From Ignatzschineria sp. (GTDB lineage Bacteria; Pseudomonadota; Gammaproteobacteria; Cardiobacteriales; Wohlfahrtiimonadaceae): a stretch of DNA of 12,637 bases. Below the pieces are notes generated by a model that was given only the letters and a program-made list of their open reading frames with translations, made no database searches and had not been told where the DNA came from. Each line of letters opens with the position of its first letter. The first letter of the stretch is position 1. Below are positions 1 through 6,709 of the stretch, piece after piece. Made by a program: the position numbers and the translations under genes. Location of the stretch: the NCBI GenBank assembly GCA_030151245.1, contig JASLEF010000073.1, positions 1 to 12,637 on the forward strand, in the 5' to 3' direction.

Positions 1-144
1 GTTTTAAGAAGCAAGAGAGAAGTTCTCTCCGGCATCATGCAAATGTAAGAATCTTGTCAGTGGCTTTAAGAAAAAAGTTAAAAATTAGATTCAAATAAAA
101 GATTAAAACGAAATAACATATTTAAAGAAGAGAAAGAGAAAATC

Positions 145-1329
145 ATGAGACAGTTAGATCCCTATTTTGGTGAGTTTGGTGGGCAATATGTGCCGGAGCT
201 TTTGATTCCGGCGCTTGATCAGCTTGAAGATGAATTTATTAAAGCGCAGAAAGATCCGGAGTTTCAAGCAGAATTTATGGATCTTTTAAAGAATTATGCT
301 GGCAGACCAACGGCATTAACGCTTTGTAAAAATTTAACTGCCGGCACTAAAACGAAGCTTTATCTAAAACGTGAAGATCTACTTCATGGTGGAGCACATA
401 AAACGAACCAAGTTTTAGGACAGGCCTTACTGGCAAAAAGAATGGGTAAAACCGAGATTATTGCAGAAACAGGGGCTGGACAACATGGCGTTGCAACGGC
501 ACTTGCTTGCGCATTATTAAATATGAAATGCCGTATTTATATGGGGGCAAAAGATATCGAGCGTCAAGCGCCGAATGTGTTTCGCATGGAGCTTATGGGC
601 GCGACGATTATTCCTGTAGAAAGTGGTTCAGGCACCTTGAAAGATGCTTGTAATGAAGCTCTACGGGATTGGTCAGCAAGTTATAAAACAACGCACTACT
701 TATTAGGAACCGCTGCCGGTCCTCATCCTTTCCCAACGATTGTTCGAGAGTTTCAAAAGATGATAGGGGAAGAGACAAAGGCAGAAATTTTAAGAAGAGA
801 GGGGCGTTTGCCGGATGCGGTTCTAGCTTGTATCGGCGGTGGATCGAATGCGATAGGGATGTTTACAGATTTTATTCCTGAGGAAAAAGTTCGATTAATT
901 GGGGTAGAACCTGGTGGTAAAGGCATCCATACGGGAGAACATGGAGCTTCCTTAAAACATGGAACGCCGGGAATCTATTTTGGTATGAAGTCCCATCTCA
1001 TGCAGACCGAAGAGGGGCAGATTAAAGGTTCATATTCTGTTTCTGCAGGATTAGATTTTCCATCTGTTGGGCCACAACATGTTCATTTACACAATATTGG
1101 ACGAGCAGAATATGTCTCTGTTACAGATCAAGAAGCCTTAGATGCGTTCCAGCAATTGGCGCGTAAAGAGGGTATTTTACCGGCATTGGAATCATCTCAT
1201 GCATTAGCTTACGCACTTAAAATGATTGCAGAGCAACCGGATAAAGAGCAGTTATTGGTTGTTAATCTATCTGGTCGAGGCGATAAAGATATTTTTTCAG
1301 TCCATAAAATTTTAAAGGAGAACGCGTAA
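145..1329 (+). CDS. trpB: Tryptophan synthase beta subunit
   Basis: Catalyses the last step of tryptophan synthesis, condensing indole with L-serine on pyridoxal phosphate, in the cytosolic alpha2-beta2 complex with TrpA. The 394-residue product has the normal family length. It opens with the typical NPYFGEFGG-like segment (here DPYFGEFGGQYVPE). The Schiff-base lysine is K86 in HGGAHKTN, equivalent to K87 of the E. coli enzyme. The catalytic glutamate is E108 in AETGAGQHG, and the cofactor-phosphate loop GGGSN lies at residues 231-235. All key residues are intact. The start at 145 is preceded only by a purine-rich, weak Shine-Dalgarno region (about 127-138). The gene ends one base before trpA, so the two are co-transcribed. 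No trpF or trpC is visible in the 144 bases upstream and no leader-peptide attenuator is seen. Identification is very secure. Confidence 0.98.
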   Translation: MRQLDPYFGEFGGQYVPELLIPALDQLEDEFIKAQKDPEFQAEFMDLLKNYAGRPTALTLCKNLTAGTKTKLYLKREDLLHGGAHKTNQVLGQALLAKRMGKTEIIAETGAGQHGVATALACALLNMKCRIYMGAKDIERQAPNVFRMELMGATIIPVESGSGTLKDACNEALRDWSASYKTTHYLLGTAAGPHPFPTIVREFQKMIGEETKAEILRREGRLPDAVLACIGGGSNAIGMFTDFIPEEKVRLIGVEPGGKGIHTGEHGASLKHGTPGIYFGMKSHLMQTEEGQIKGSYSVSAGLDFPSVGPQHVHLHNIGRAEYVSVTDQEALDAFQQLARKEGILPALESSHALAYALKMIAEQPDKEQLLVVNLSGRGDKDIFSVHKILKENA

Positions 1330-1330
1330 A

Positions 1331-2137
1331 ATGAGTCGTTATCAACAATTATTTAATCGTTTAGCCACTCAAAATGAAGGCGCATTTGTTCCTTTTGTTG
1401 TTTTGGGAGATCCCACTTATGAGCTTTCAAAGCAGATTTTAATCACTTTGATTGAATCAGGAGCGGATGCATTAGAAGTAAGCATTCCATTTTCTGATCC
1501 GTTAGCGGATGGTCCCGAAATTCAAGGTGCAGTTTTGCGAGCGATCGGTAATGGAATGAGTGTTCAAAAGTCATTTCAGCTACTGGCTGAGATACGGGCT
1601 CTCTATCCAGAAATCCCAATTGGCTTATTGATGTATGCGAATTTAATTCATGCGGCGGGAATTGATCACTTTTATCAACAGTGTGCTGAGGTCGGCATTG
1701 ACTCTGTTTTAGTTGCAGATCTTCCTCTTCGCGAATCATCTACTTTTAAAGCCGCAGCAAAAAGGCATCAAATAGCGCCAATCTTTATCTGTCCACCAGA
1801 TGCTACAGAGGAGACATTTGCCGGTATTGCTACAGAGGGGGAAGGTTATACCTATTTGGTCTCTCGAGCAGGGGTGACAGGCGTGGCACAGAAGCTTGAG
1901 AATAACTCTCTAAACGATAATATTGCGAAGCTGAAAGCCGTAGGCGCTCCACCTATCGTGCAAGGATTTGGAATCGCATCACCCGAACAAGCAAAGCATT
2001 ATCTTGATTGTGGTGTGGCTGGCGTTATTAGCGGCTCAGCGGTAACACAGATTATTCGCGAGAATCTTGCCGATGAATCGGTACTTTTAACAGAGCTCGG
2101 AAGCTTTATTCAATCGATGAAAGCGGCTACAAAATAG
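1331..2137 (+). CDS. trpA: Tryptophan synthase alpha subunit
   Basis: Cleaves indole-3-glycerol phosphate to indole and glyceraldehyde 3-phosphate and channels the indole to TrpB. The 268-residue TIM-barrel protein has the usual length. The two catalytic acids are in their standard positions: E49 in ALEVSIPFSDP and D60 in PLADGP. The flexible loop SRAGVTG, which closes over the active site, is present near residues 178-184, and the phosphate-binding region GFGIAS and GSAV follows near the C-terminus. The ribosome binding site AAAGGAG lies inside the last codons of trpB (about 1314-1320). With only one base between the trpB stop and the trpA start, translational coupling is expected. A terminator follows at 2205-2235. 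Identification is very secure. Confidence 0.98.
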   Translation: MSRYQQLFNRLATQNEGAFVPFVVLGDPTYELSKQILITLIESGADALEVSIPFSDPLADGPEIQGAVLRAIGNGMSVQKSFQLLAEIRALYPEIPIGLLMYANLIHAAGIDHFYQQCAEVGIDSVLVADLPLRESSTFKAAAKRHQIAPIFICPPDATEETFAGIATEGEGYTYLVSRAGVTGVAQKLENNSLNDNIAKLKAVGAPPIVQGFGIASPEQAKHYLDCGVAGVISGSAVTQIIRENLADESVLLTELGSFIQSMKAATK

Positions 2138-2159
2138 GACTTAAACAGAATAAATCGAT

Positions 2160-2184
2160 AACGGATCTCCCTACAATATCCGTT
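2160..2184. repeat. Perfect 7-bp inverted repeat after trpA
   Basis: AACGGAT at 2160-2166 and ATCCGTT at 2178-2184 are perfect reverse complements around an 11-base loop. It lies 22 bases after the trpA stop and 20 bases before the T-tailed terminator hairpin. It has no T-run of its own, so it may protect the mRNA 3' end or be incidental. Confidence 0.45.
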
Positions 2185-2204
2185 GAAATACGAACATATT
2201 AAAG

Positions 2205-2235
2205 CGCCTAAGATGAGAAAATCTTTGGCGTTTTT
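2205..2235 (+). terminator. Rho-independent terminator of trpBA
   Basis: CGCCTAAGAT (2205-2214) pairs with ATCTTTGGCG (2221-2230) apart from one T-T mismatch, around the 6-base loop GAGAAA, and is followed by five T residues. It lies 68 bases after the trpA stop and is a good terminator for the trpBA transcript. Confidence 0.8.
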
Positions 2236-2278
2236 GTTCAGGGATCTATCGGTTTTAGCCGGAGAGGTTTTTAAGGGG

Positions 2279-2327
2279 AAAATCATCGATATTTAGCGAT
2301 GCTCTCGCTAACATAAAAGATGATTTT
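2279..2327. repeat. Nested palindrome overlapping a promoter (possible operator)
   Basis: An outer perfect 9-bp inverted repeat, AAAATCATC (2279-2287) and GATGATTTT (2319-2327), encloses an inner perfect 7-bp hairpin, TTAGCGA (2293-2299) and TCGCTAA (2305-2311), with loop TGCTC. The outer right arm falls in the -35/-10 spacer of the promoter at 2308-2337, and the inner right arm touches the -35 region. It is not T-tailed, so a terminator is unlikely. A regulator binding site is the simplest inference, but no regulator gene is nearby. Confidence 0.5.
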
Positions 2328-2337
2328 ATCGTATAAT
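2308..2337 (+). promoter_or_regulatory. Predicted sigma-70 promoter of the small membrane-protein gene
   Basis: A perfect TATAAT -10 box lies at 2332-2337. The best -35 match at acceptable spacing is CTAACA (2308-2313, four of six consensus bases, 18-base spacer). Transcription would start near 2344, leaving an untranslated leader of about 55 bases before the ATG at 2400. The promoter is overlapped by the nested palindrome. Confidence 0.55.
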
Positions 2338-2399
2338 CAACCACAGAAGATTTCGTGATAACAAAAGATGTTTTAAAGGCTATCGGATAAGGGATACAA

Positions 2400-2621
2400 A
2401 TGCATAGATTTATCTATTTACTTTACGCCGCATTGGTTGCTGCTTTAATTTATATGGTGACCATGCCATTTATTCTGCTTCATGATGATCAGACAGAAGA
2501 GGTGGGGGAGGTTTCCTATTATATTCCGGAAGAGGGGTTACAGTCGCACTACCATAAAGAGGTAGAGATGACGAAAGGGAAGTATTCATCAAAATCCGAA
2601 ACGTCTGATGAATCAAAGTAA
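2400..2621 (+). CDS. Small single-pass membrane protein, function unknown
   Basis: I do not recognise this 73-residue protein. Residues about 4-27 form one long hydrophobic helix (from FIYLLYAALV to PFILL). Before it come only M-H-R; after it comes an acidic stretch (HDDQTEEVGE). By the positive-inside rule the N-terminus is cytoplasmic and the charged tail of about 45 residues, rich in E, K and S, is periplasmic. There is no lipobox cysteine and no obvious signal-peptidase site, so it is probably an anchored protein. The start is supported by AAGGGA at 2389-2394, five bases before ATG. The gene is a stand-alone unit, with its own predicted promoter and palindrome upstream and a strong terminator at 2641-2671. 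That transcription context is the main reason to accept it as a real gene. Confidence 0.75.
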   Translation: MHRFIYLLYAALVAALIYMVTMPFILLHDDQTEEVGEVSYYIPEEGLQSHYHKEVEMTKGKYSSKSETSDESK

Positions 2622-2640
2622 TTCAAGACTATTCAAGTTT

Positions 2641-2671
2641 AATATCACTATCATAAGATGGTGATATTTTT
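2641..2671 (+). terminator. Strong terminator after the small membrane-protein gene
   Basis: AATATCACTATC (2641-2652) and GATGGTGATATT (2657-2668) form a 12-bp stem with one G-T wobble and the tetraloop ATAA, followed by T residues. It starts 19 bases after the stop codon at 2619-2621. Confidence 0.85.
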
Positions 2672-2956
2672 GTATTAGAAGCGATTATTTCGATTATTGA
2701 GAAAAAATATTCTTTAATATTCACGGTGTTAGGTGAATCTATTAATGATAGAAATTTAAGGGTTGAATTGTATTATATTAAAATAATTTAGGATTATTTA
2801 TTGGATAAAGGATGATTTCAATATCTATTTCAGTCATGATAAAAGAGATTGTTTCAAAATAGAGAAAGTTATATTGATAATAAATAATTGATGCAATCAG
2901 ATCTCATCATTAAGGATATGAAGAGTTATCGGATGGTCAAGATAAAGGAGAACATC
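2672..2956. other. AT-rich intergenic region with short direct repeats
   Basis: No gene is visible in this stretch once the isochorismatase-family gene is started at 2957. It holds two pairs of direct repeats: CGATTATT at 2682-2689 and 2691-2698 (9-bp period), and AATATTC at 2706-2712 and 2716-2722 (10-bp period, one helical turn). Possible -10-like elements such as TATATT (2870-2875) are present, but none has a convincing -35 partner, so I do not name a promoter. The reading frame of the downstream gene is open back to 2888, but without a ribosome binding site there. Confidence 0.4.
2944..2950 (+). promoter_or_regulatory. Ribosome binding site deciding the hydrolase start
   Basis: AAAGGAG is six bases upstream of ATG 2957. 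The longer in-frame ATG at 2888 has no comparable site, so the extra 23 residues are probably not translated. Confidence 0.8.
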
Positions 2957-3502
2957 ATGTTAAAACCAGATCATACAGTATTAGTGCTTGTGGATGTCCA
3001 AGAGCGGTTATTACCTGTTATGGATAAAAAAGAAGCGCTCTTAAAGAATTTAGAAATTTTAATACAAGGGGCAATAACGTTGGAAATCCCCATTGTGTGG
3101 CTAGAGCAATATCCGAAAGGATTAGGGAAAACCGTTGAACCTTTAAAATCTTTACTCGAAGCGCAAGGATTAACACCGATTGAAAAGATGACTTTTAGTG
3201 GCGTTCCTCATCCCGAATTTCAAAAAGTCTTAGAAAAATACGATCATGCACATTTTTTAGTTGCCGGTATTGAAACGCATGTGTGTGTTTATCAAACGGT
3301 AAGAGATTTATTAGATGAGGATTATGATGTTGAGGTTGTTTCAGATGCGGTCTCATCACGTGTGGAAGCTAATACTGAATTAGGCTTAAACAAGATGATT
3401 CAATTAGGCGCGACTTTAACGAGTACTGAAATGTGCTTATTTGAGATGTTAGAGAGTGCGGAGCATGCACAATTTAAAACGATTAGTAAGTTCATTAAGT
3501 AA
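2957..3502 (+). CDS. Isochorismatase-family cysteine hydrolase
   Basis: A cytosolic hydrolase of the isochorismatase-like superfamily, most similar in layout to the short single-domain members (the ISOC/YcaC-like group). The substrate cannot be told from sequence; members hydrolyse amides, carbamates or related C-N bonds. With the start at 2957 the protein has 181 residues, typical for the group. The catalytic triad is complete: D13 in VLVDVQ, K77 in IEKMTFS, and nucleophile C110 in GIETHVCV, the conserved non-proline cis-peptide signature. The late motif DAVSSR and the C-terminal STEM segment are also typical. The frame is open to an ATG at 2888, but AAAGGAG at 2944-2950, six bases before ATG 2957, together with homologous N-termini beginning just before the first beta strand, decides the start. 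It appears monocistronic and is followed by a hairpin terminator at 3616-3656. Confidence 0.9.
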   Translation: MLKPDHTVLVLVDVQERLLPVMDKKEALLKNLEILIQGAITLEIPIVWLEQYPKGLGKTVEPLKSLLEAQGLTPIEKMTFSGVPHPEFQKVLEKYDHAHFLVAGIETHVCVYQTVRDLLDEDYDVEVVSDAVSSRVEANTELGLNKMIQLGATLTSTEMCLFEMLESAEHAQFKTISKFIK

Positions 3503-3560
3503 AAGCTGAACAAAATTAATGGAAAATCCGATGGAATGTGAATTTCGCAAGATTTTAAAC

Positions 3561-3600
3561 CTAATAGTAGATATTAGTCAAAGTGATGATCTTAATATCT
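3561..3600. repeat. Overlapping alternative hairpins before the permease gene
   Basis: CTAATA (3561-3566) can pair with TATTAG (3572-3577). Alternatively AGATATTA (3569-3576) can pair perfectly with TAATATCT (3593-3600). The two pairings share bases and exclude each other. No T-run follows. It may be incidental to AT-rich sequence. Confidence 0.35.
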
Positions 3601-3615
3601 CTTAAACTATGACAG

Positions 3616-3656
3616 ATTCCAGTATGCTATTTCCCCTAGCTGCTGGAATTTTGTTA
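3616..3656 (+). terminator. Terminator after the isochorismatase-family gene
   Basis: ATTCCAG (3616-3622) pairs with CTGGAAT (3643-3649). Inside it GCTA (3626-3629) pairs with TAGC (3637-3640) around TTTCCCC. A T-rich tail (TTTTGTT) follows the right arm. It lies 114 bases after the hydrolase stop and 55 bases before the permease start, so the permease needs its own promoter or read-through. Confidence 0.6.
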
Positions 3657-3710
3657 CCTATAAACCTTATTTTCTTATTTCTATGAAAAATTAATGAAGA
3701 ATTAGCAGAT

Positions 3711-5549
3711 ATGACGCAAGAACTTATAATCGTTTTAGTCCTGTTGTTTGCGGCGGTAATCGCCTTTATGATGAATAAACCACGCATGGATGTGGTGGCT
3801 GTTTGTGCGCTTTTAGCGCTTCCCTTAACTGGTAGTGTGACACTTGATCAAGCATTGGCAGGTTTTAGTGATAGCAGTGTGATTATTGTTGCGGTTTTCT
3901 TTATCATAGGAGATGGTTTAGTACGAACGGGAGTTGCTTTTAGAGTAGGGGATTGGCTTGTCAAGCAATCTAAAAATAGTGAAACCCGATTAATCGTTCT
4001 ATTGATGCTCTCTGTAGCACTGCTGGGATCGGTGATGAGCTCAACGGGAATTGTGGCAATTTTTATTCCGATTATTATTAGTGTGGCTACAAAGATGAAA
4101 GCAGATGTCCGCCGACTAATGATGCCATTAAGTTTTGCTGGATTGATCAGTGGAATGTTAACACTTGTTGCGACCGCGCCGAACTTAGTGGTTTCAAGCC
4201 AGTTACAACTTGCTGGGCATAAAGCTTTTGAATTCTTCTCCTTCACACCGATAGGCTTAATTATTCTCTTTGTGGGAATGTTTTATATGTTATTTGCGCG
4301 TCGTTTTCTCGGTAAAAAGACAGAAGATCAAAGTGGAAGAGGGAAAACGCGAATTAACTTTGATGATCTAGCGACAGAGTATCAGCTGAAGGGGCGGAAT
4401 TATCGAGCGCAAGTGGGGAAAGGGTCACCACTTATTGGAAAACGCTTATCAGAAATGAATCTTCGAGGGGGACATGGTGCGAATATTATTGTTGTAGAGC
4501 GTCGTTTAAATCGATTAAGAAATGTGGTTCTAGATGCTGTTCCTGACCGTGTTATTCAAGAAAATGACGTTCTTCTCTTTGACTTTTTCTACCCAGAGAA
4601 GGTCGATTTTTTTATGCAAAAGTTCAATTTAGTCTCCTTACCTTTGATGAGTAGCTACTTTAATGAACATTCCCGTGAAATTGGCATGGTGGAAGTTGCT
4701 ATTCACCCTGATTCAAAATTGATTGATAAAACAGTACTCGAAAATGCATTCCGTTCTAGCTATGGCCTGAATGTTATGGGGATTAAGCGACAAGGTGAAG
4801 TGCTGGAGAACGAGCTCTTAAATGAAAAGCTTAAACGAGGGGATACGTTATTAGTGTTTGGGATGTGGCGGGCTATTCGTCAATTGCAGACGATGACGAA
4901 TGATTTCGTTGTATTAACAGTGCCAGCTGAAGTCGATGAAGTTGCTCCCGCAATGGAGAAGGCTCCTTATGCCATTCTTGCTCTTTTAATTACGGTTGGA
5001 TTAATGATTTCAGGAATATTTCCTAATGTTTTAGTGGCTATTTTTGGGGCTTTATTAATGGGAGCTTTTGGTTGTATCACCATGGACAGTGCTTATAGAT
5101 CGATTCATTGGCAGAGTATTATTTTGATTGTCGGGATGTTTCCTTTTGCGGTTGCCCTACAAAATACCGGCGGTGTTGATCTTGCGGTAAAATATCTCTT
5201 AGAACTTAGTGGTGGTGCAAGTCCTCGAGTTGTTTTAGCAATGATCTTTGGATTTACGGCCATTATAGGACTCTTTATCTCGAATACAGCGACAGCTGTT
5301 TTATTGGCGCCTATCGCGATTCAAACAGCATCTGTCTTGGGAATTTCACCCTATCCATTTGCGATGGCTGTGGCGATTGCTGCATCCGCAGCCTTTATGA
5401 CTCCTGTTTCATCTCCTGTTAATACGCTTGTTGTTGCACCCGGTAAATATAGTTTTGGCGACTTTGTGAAAATTGGTGTCCCTTTTGTTTTAATCGTGAT
5501 GGCGATAGCCGTCATCTTTATTCCGATGCTGTTTCCTATGGGGATATAG
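3711..5549 (+). CDS. SLC13-family permease with two central RCK-C domains
   Basis: A 612-residue inner-membrane transporter of the divalent-anion/sodium symporter (SLC13) type. An N-terminal hydrophobic half spans about residues 3-200 and a C-terminal half about 419-610. Each half carries one substrate/cation-loop motif: S-S-T-G at 110-113 and the classic S-N-T-A-T-A at 524-529. Between the halves lie two cytosolic RCK-C (TrkA-C) domains at about 225-300 and 321-398, each ending in the usual GD-type or ENDVLLFDF strand, which in this subfamily probably bind a regulatory ligand. The C-terminal TPVSSPVN segment is also typical. Substrate (sulfate, dicarboxylate or another anion) cannot be assigned from sequence. 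The Shine-Dalgarno before ATG 3711 is weak, but the first helix starts at once and homologous proteins begin the same way. It stands alone between two terminators. Confidence 0.92.
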   Translation: MTQELIIVLVLLFAAVIAFMMNKPRMDVVAVCALLALPLTGSVTLDQALAGFSDSSVIIVAVFFIIGDGLVRTGVAFRVGDWLVKQSKNSETRLIVLLMLSVALLGSVMSSTGIVAIFIPIIISVATKMKADVRRLMMPLSFAGLISGMLTLVATAPNLVVSSQLQLAGHKAFEFFSFTPIGLIILFVGMFYMLFARRFLGKKTEDQSGRGKTRINFDDLATEYQLKGRNYRAQVGKGSPLIGKRLSEMNLRGGHGANIIVVERRLNRLRNVVLDAVPDRVIQENDVLLFDFFYPEKVDFFMQKFNLVSLPLMSSYFNEHSREIGMVEVAIHPDSKLIDKTVLENAFRSSYGLNVMGIKRQGEVLENELLNEKLKRGDTLLVFGMWRAIRQLQTMTNDFVVLTVPAEVDEVAPAMEKAPYAILALLITVGLMISGIFPNVLVAIFGALLMGAFGCITMDSAYRSIHWQSIILIVGMFPFAVALQNTGGVDLAVKYLLELSGGASPRVVLAMIFGFTAIIGLFISNTATAVLLAPIAIQTASVLGISPYPFAMAVAIAASAAFMTPVSSPVNTLVVAPGKYSFGDFVKIGVPFVLIVMAIAVIFIPMLFPMGI

Positions 5550-5585
5550 TTTTGAGAAGGGGGTTAATCCCTTAATAGAAAGTAG

Positions 5586-5620
5586 AAAGGCTTCCATTAG
5601 AAGCTTTTTTATTTTTTTTT
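5586..5620 (+). terminator. Terminator after the SLC13 permease gene
   Basis: GCTTC (5590-5594) and GAAGC (5600-5604) form a stem around CATTA. It extends as an A-rich arm against T residues with one bulged G and is followed by a long T-rich run to 5620. It starts 37 bases after the permease stop. Confidence 0.8.
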
Positions 5621-5823
5621 ATGAGGAACTATAATATCTTCATATTTATATATGACTAAATAATATTAGTGATTATGATTTGTTGTTAAATATTTGATGT
5701 TACATCTATCTATTATCTCTCTAGTAATCGTATGATCTTGAAATAAGTTATAAATTCCCACGAAAATATTTGTAAATTATTATCTATGAGATCTTCACAT
5801 CTCTCTTTTTTCGCTGAAATCTC

Positions 5824-5868
5824 GGCAGTGTATTGCCAAAATGTATTGATTTTAAACTGATATTTTGG
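5824..5868. repeat. Two overlapping inverted repeats in the hcp upstream region
   Basis: GGCA (5824-5827) pairs with TGCC (5834-5837). CCAAAAT (5836-5842) pairs perfectly with ATTTTGG (5862-5868), extendable by a wobble and one more pair. The two stems share bases 5836-5837 and cannot both form fully. It lies just before the TTGACT box at 5874. Confidence 0.4.
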
Positions 5869-6031
5869 TGTTTTTGACTTGCATCAATAGTTTTACTTTT
5901 AGGGAGATGTAGTGATTATTTACAAGAGATGTTTATTTTTAAATAGTTGATATATTACAGGGTGTTGTATCTATTAATAGTAGTTTGCAACTATTGGCAT
6001 TATGAAATTCATTAAATGATTTAATTCTTTT

Positions 6032-6050
6032 AATCAATCAATCAATCAAT
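6032..6050. repeat. CAAT tetranucleotide tandem repeat upstream of hcp
   Basis: AAT followed by four CAAT units (AATCAATCAATCAATCAAT). It is followed at 6060-6076 by CAATTAATTAATTGATT, whose reverse complement resembles the repeat, so an imperfect hairpin is possible. It lies 85 bases before the hcp start. Confidence 0.7.
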
Positions 6051-6094
6051 AAATAAGTCAATTAATTAATTGATTGGTTTTAAGGAGTTATTTT

Positions 6095-6133
6095 GTGAGT
6101 TTTTATCAGTTATTAATAATCTTAGGAGATTAA
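6095..6133 (+). CDS. Possible 12-residue leader peptide upstream of hcp
   Basis: GTG at 6095 opens a frame reading (M)SFYQLLIILGD and ending with TAA at 6131-6133, one base before the hcp ATG at 6135. It has its own strong Shine-Dalgarno, AAGGAG at 6082-6087, seven bases before GTG. The hcp ribosome binding site AGGAG (6124-6128) lies within its last codons. This would allow translational coupling to hcp. The peptide has no recognisable regulatory codon run. It could also be chance: a second purine-rich site in AT-rich DNA. Confidence 0.35.
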   Translation: MSFYQLLIILGD

Positions 6134-6134
6134 T

Positions 6135-6653
6135 ATGTCTACACCCTGTTATGTATCCATCGAAGGTTTAACTCAAGGAAATATCACTGCTGGCGCGTTT
6201 ACTGCTGAGTCAGTAGGGGATATCTATGTTGAAGGTCATGAAGATCAAATGCTCGTACAAGAAGTGAAGCATGTCGTGACTGTGCCGACAGATCCACAAT
6301 CAGGACAACCGTCAGGTCAGCGTGTGCATCGTCCCTTTATTATTACGGTTGATTTGAATAAAGCCGTACCACTTCTCTATAACGCCCTTGTTTCGGGTGA
6401 ACAACTTCCAAAAGTTGAAGTGAAATGGTATCGCACCTCAAGTACTGGACAACAAGAGCATTTCTTCACCACGACATTAACAGATGCGATTGTGACGGAG
6501 ATCGACCAAGTGCTTCCCAATGCGATTAATCCAGAAAACAAGCCTTATCGTCAATTGATCGATATCTCGCTTGCGTATCGTAAGATCGAGTGGGATCACG
6601 AATCAGCAGGGACGAAAGGCTATGACGACTGGAGAAACCCACGTCAAGCGTAA
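6135..6653 (+). CDS. hcp: Hcp family type VI secretion tube protein
   Basis: Hexameric ring protein that stacks into the inner tube of the type VI secretion system and is fired with the VgrG spike. The 172-residue product has the normal Hcp length and opens with the typical (M)x(T)PCYVSIEGxTQGNITAGA segment. The conserved middle EGHEDQMLVQEVKHVV, the RVHRPFIITVDLNKAVPLLY stretch and the late RKIEWDHESAGTKGYDDW tail are all present. There is no C-terminal extension, so it is a structural Hcp and not an Hcp-fused effector. AGGAG at 6124-6128, six bases before ATG, fixes the start. A strong terminator at 6710-6746 separates it from vgrG, which fits the much higher Hcp demand. It is probably controlled from the long AT-rich upstream region. 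Confidence 0.96.
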   Translation: MSTPCYVSIEGLTQGNITAGAFTAESVGDIYVEGHEDQMLVQEVKHVVTVPTDPQSGQPSGQRVHRPFIITVDLNKAVPLLYNALVSGEQLPKVEVKWYRTSSTGQQEHFFTTTLTDAIVTEIDQVLPNAINPENKPYRQLIDISLAYRKIEWDHESAGTKGYDDWRNPRQA

Positions 6654-6709
6654 TTGTCTAAGTTATGGATGTCTGCTGATCGTGAGAGATGCATATTTCA
6701 TATCGTTAA

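Larger units (their letters stand above)
5621..6134. other. Long AT-rich region upstream of hcp
   Basis: No credible protein or RNA gene is visible in these 514 bases apart from the 12-codon leader frame at 6095. The sequence is strongly AT-rich and stops occur in all frames. Contents from left to right: featureless AT-rich DNA to about 5820; two overlapping hairpins at 5824-5868; weak promoter-like boxes (TTGACT at 5874-5879; TTGATA at 5947-5952 with TATTAA at 5972-5977, spacer 19); the CAAT tetranucleotide run at 6032-6050; and an AATTAATTGATT segment that is partly its complement at 6060-6076. As the boundary between a housekeeping block and the T6SS module it is where hcp regulation, or a recombination junction, would lie. 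Confidence 0.6.

Noticed and set aside
15..29. GAGAGA/TCTCTC hairpin upstream of trpB as a terminator or trp attenuator
   Set aside because: A 6-bp stem with no T-run, no tryptophan-codon leader peptide and no alternative pairing.
1..48. Frame open from the left edge to TAA at 46-48, possibly the tail of an upstream gene such as trpF
   Set aside because: Only 15 residues are visible and they do not resemble a TrpF C-terminus. Another frame is open to about 112, so no choice can be made.
54..84. TTGTCA box with an A-rich downstream region as the trpB promoter
   Set aside because: The -35-like box is good, but no acceptable -10 hexamer lies at 16-18 bases; A-rich DNA gives many weak matches.
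2888..2956. 23-residue N-terminal extension of the isochorismatase-family protein
   Set aside because: No ribosome binding site lies before 2888, the strong AAAGGAG precedes ATG 2957, and the family begins at the later start.
3848..4246. 132-codon frame on the - strand inside the permease gene
   Set aside because: It is a shadow of the well-supported SLC13 coding frame.
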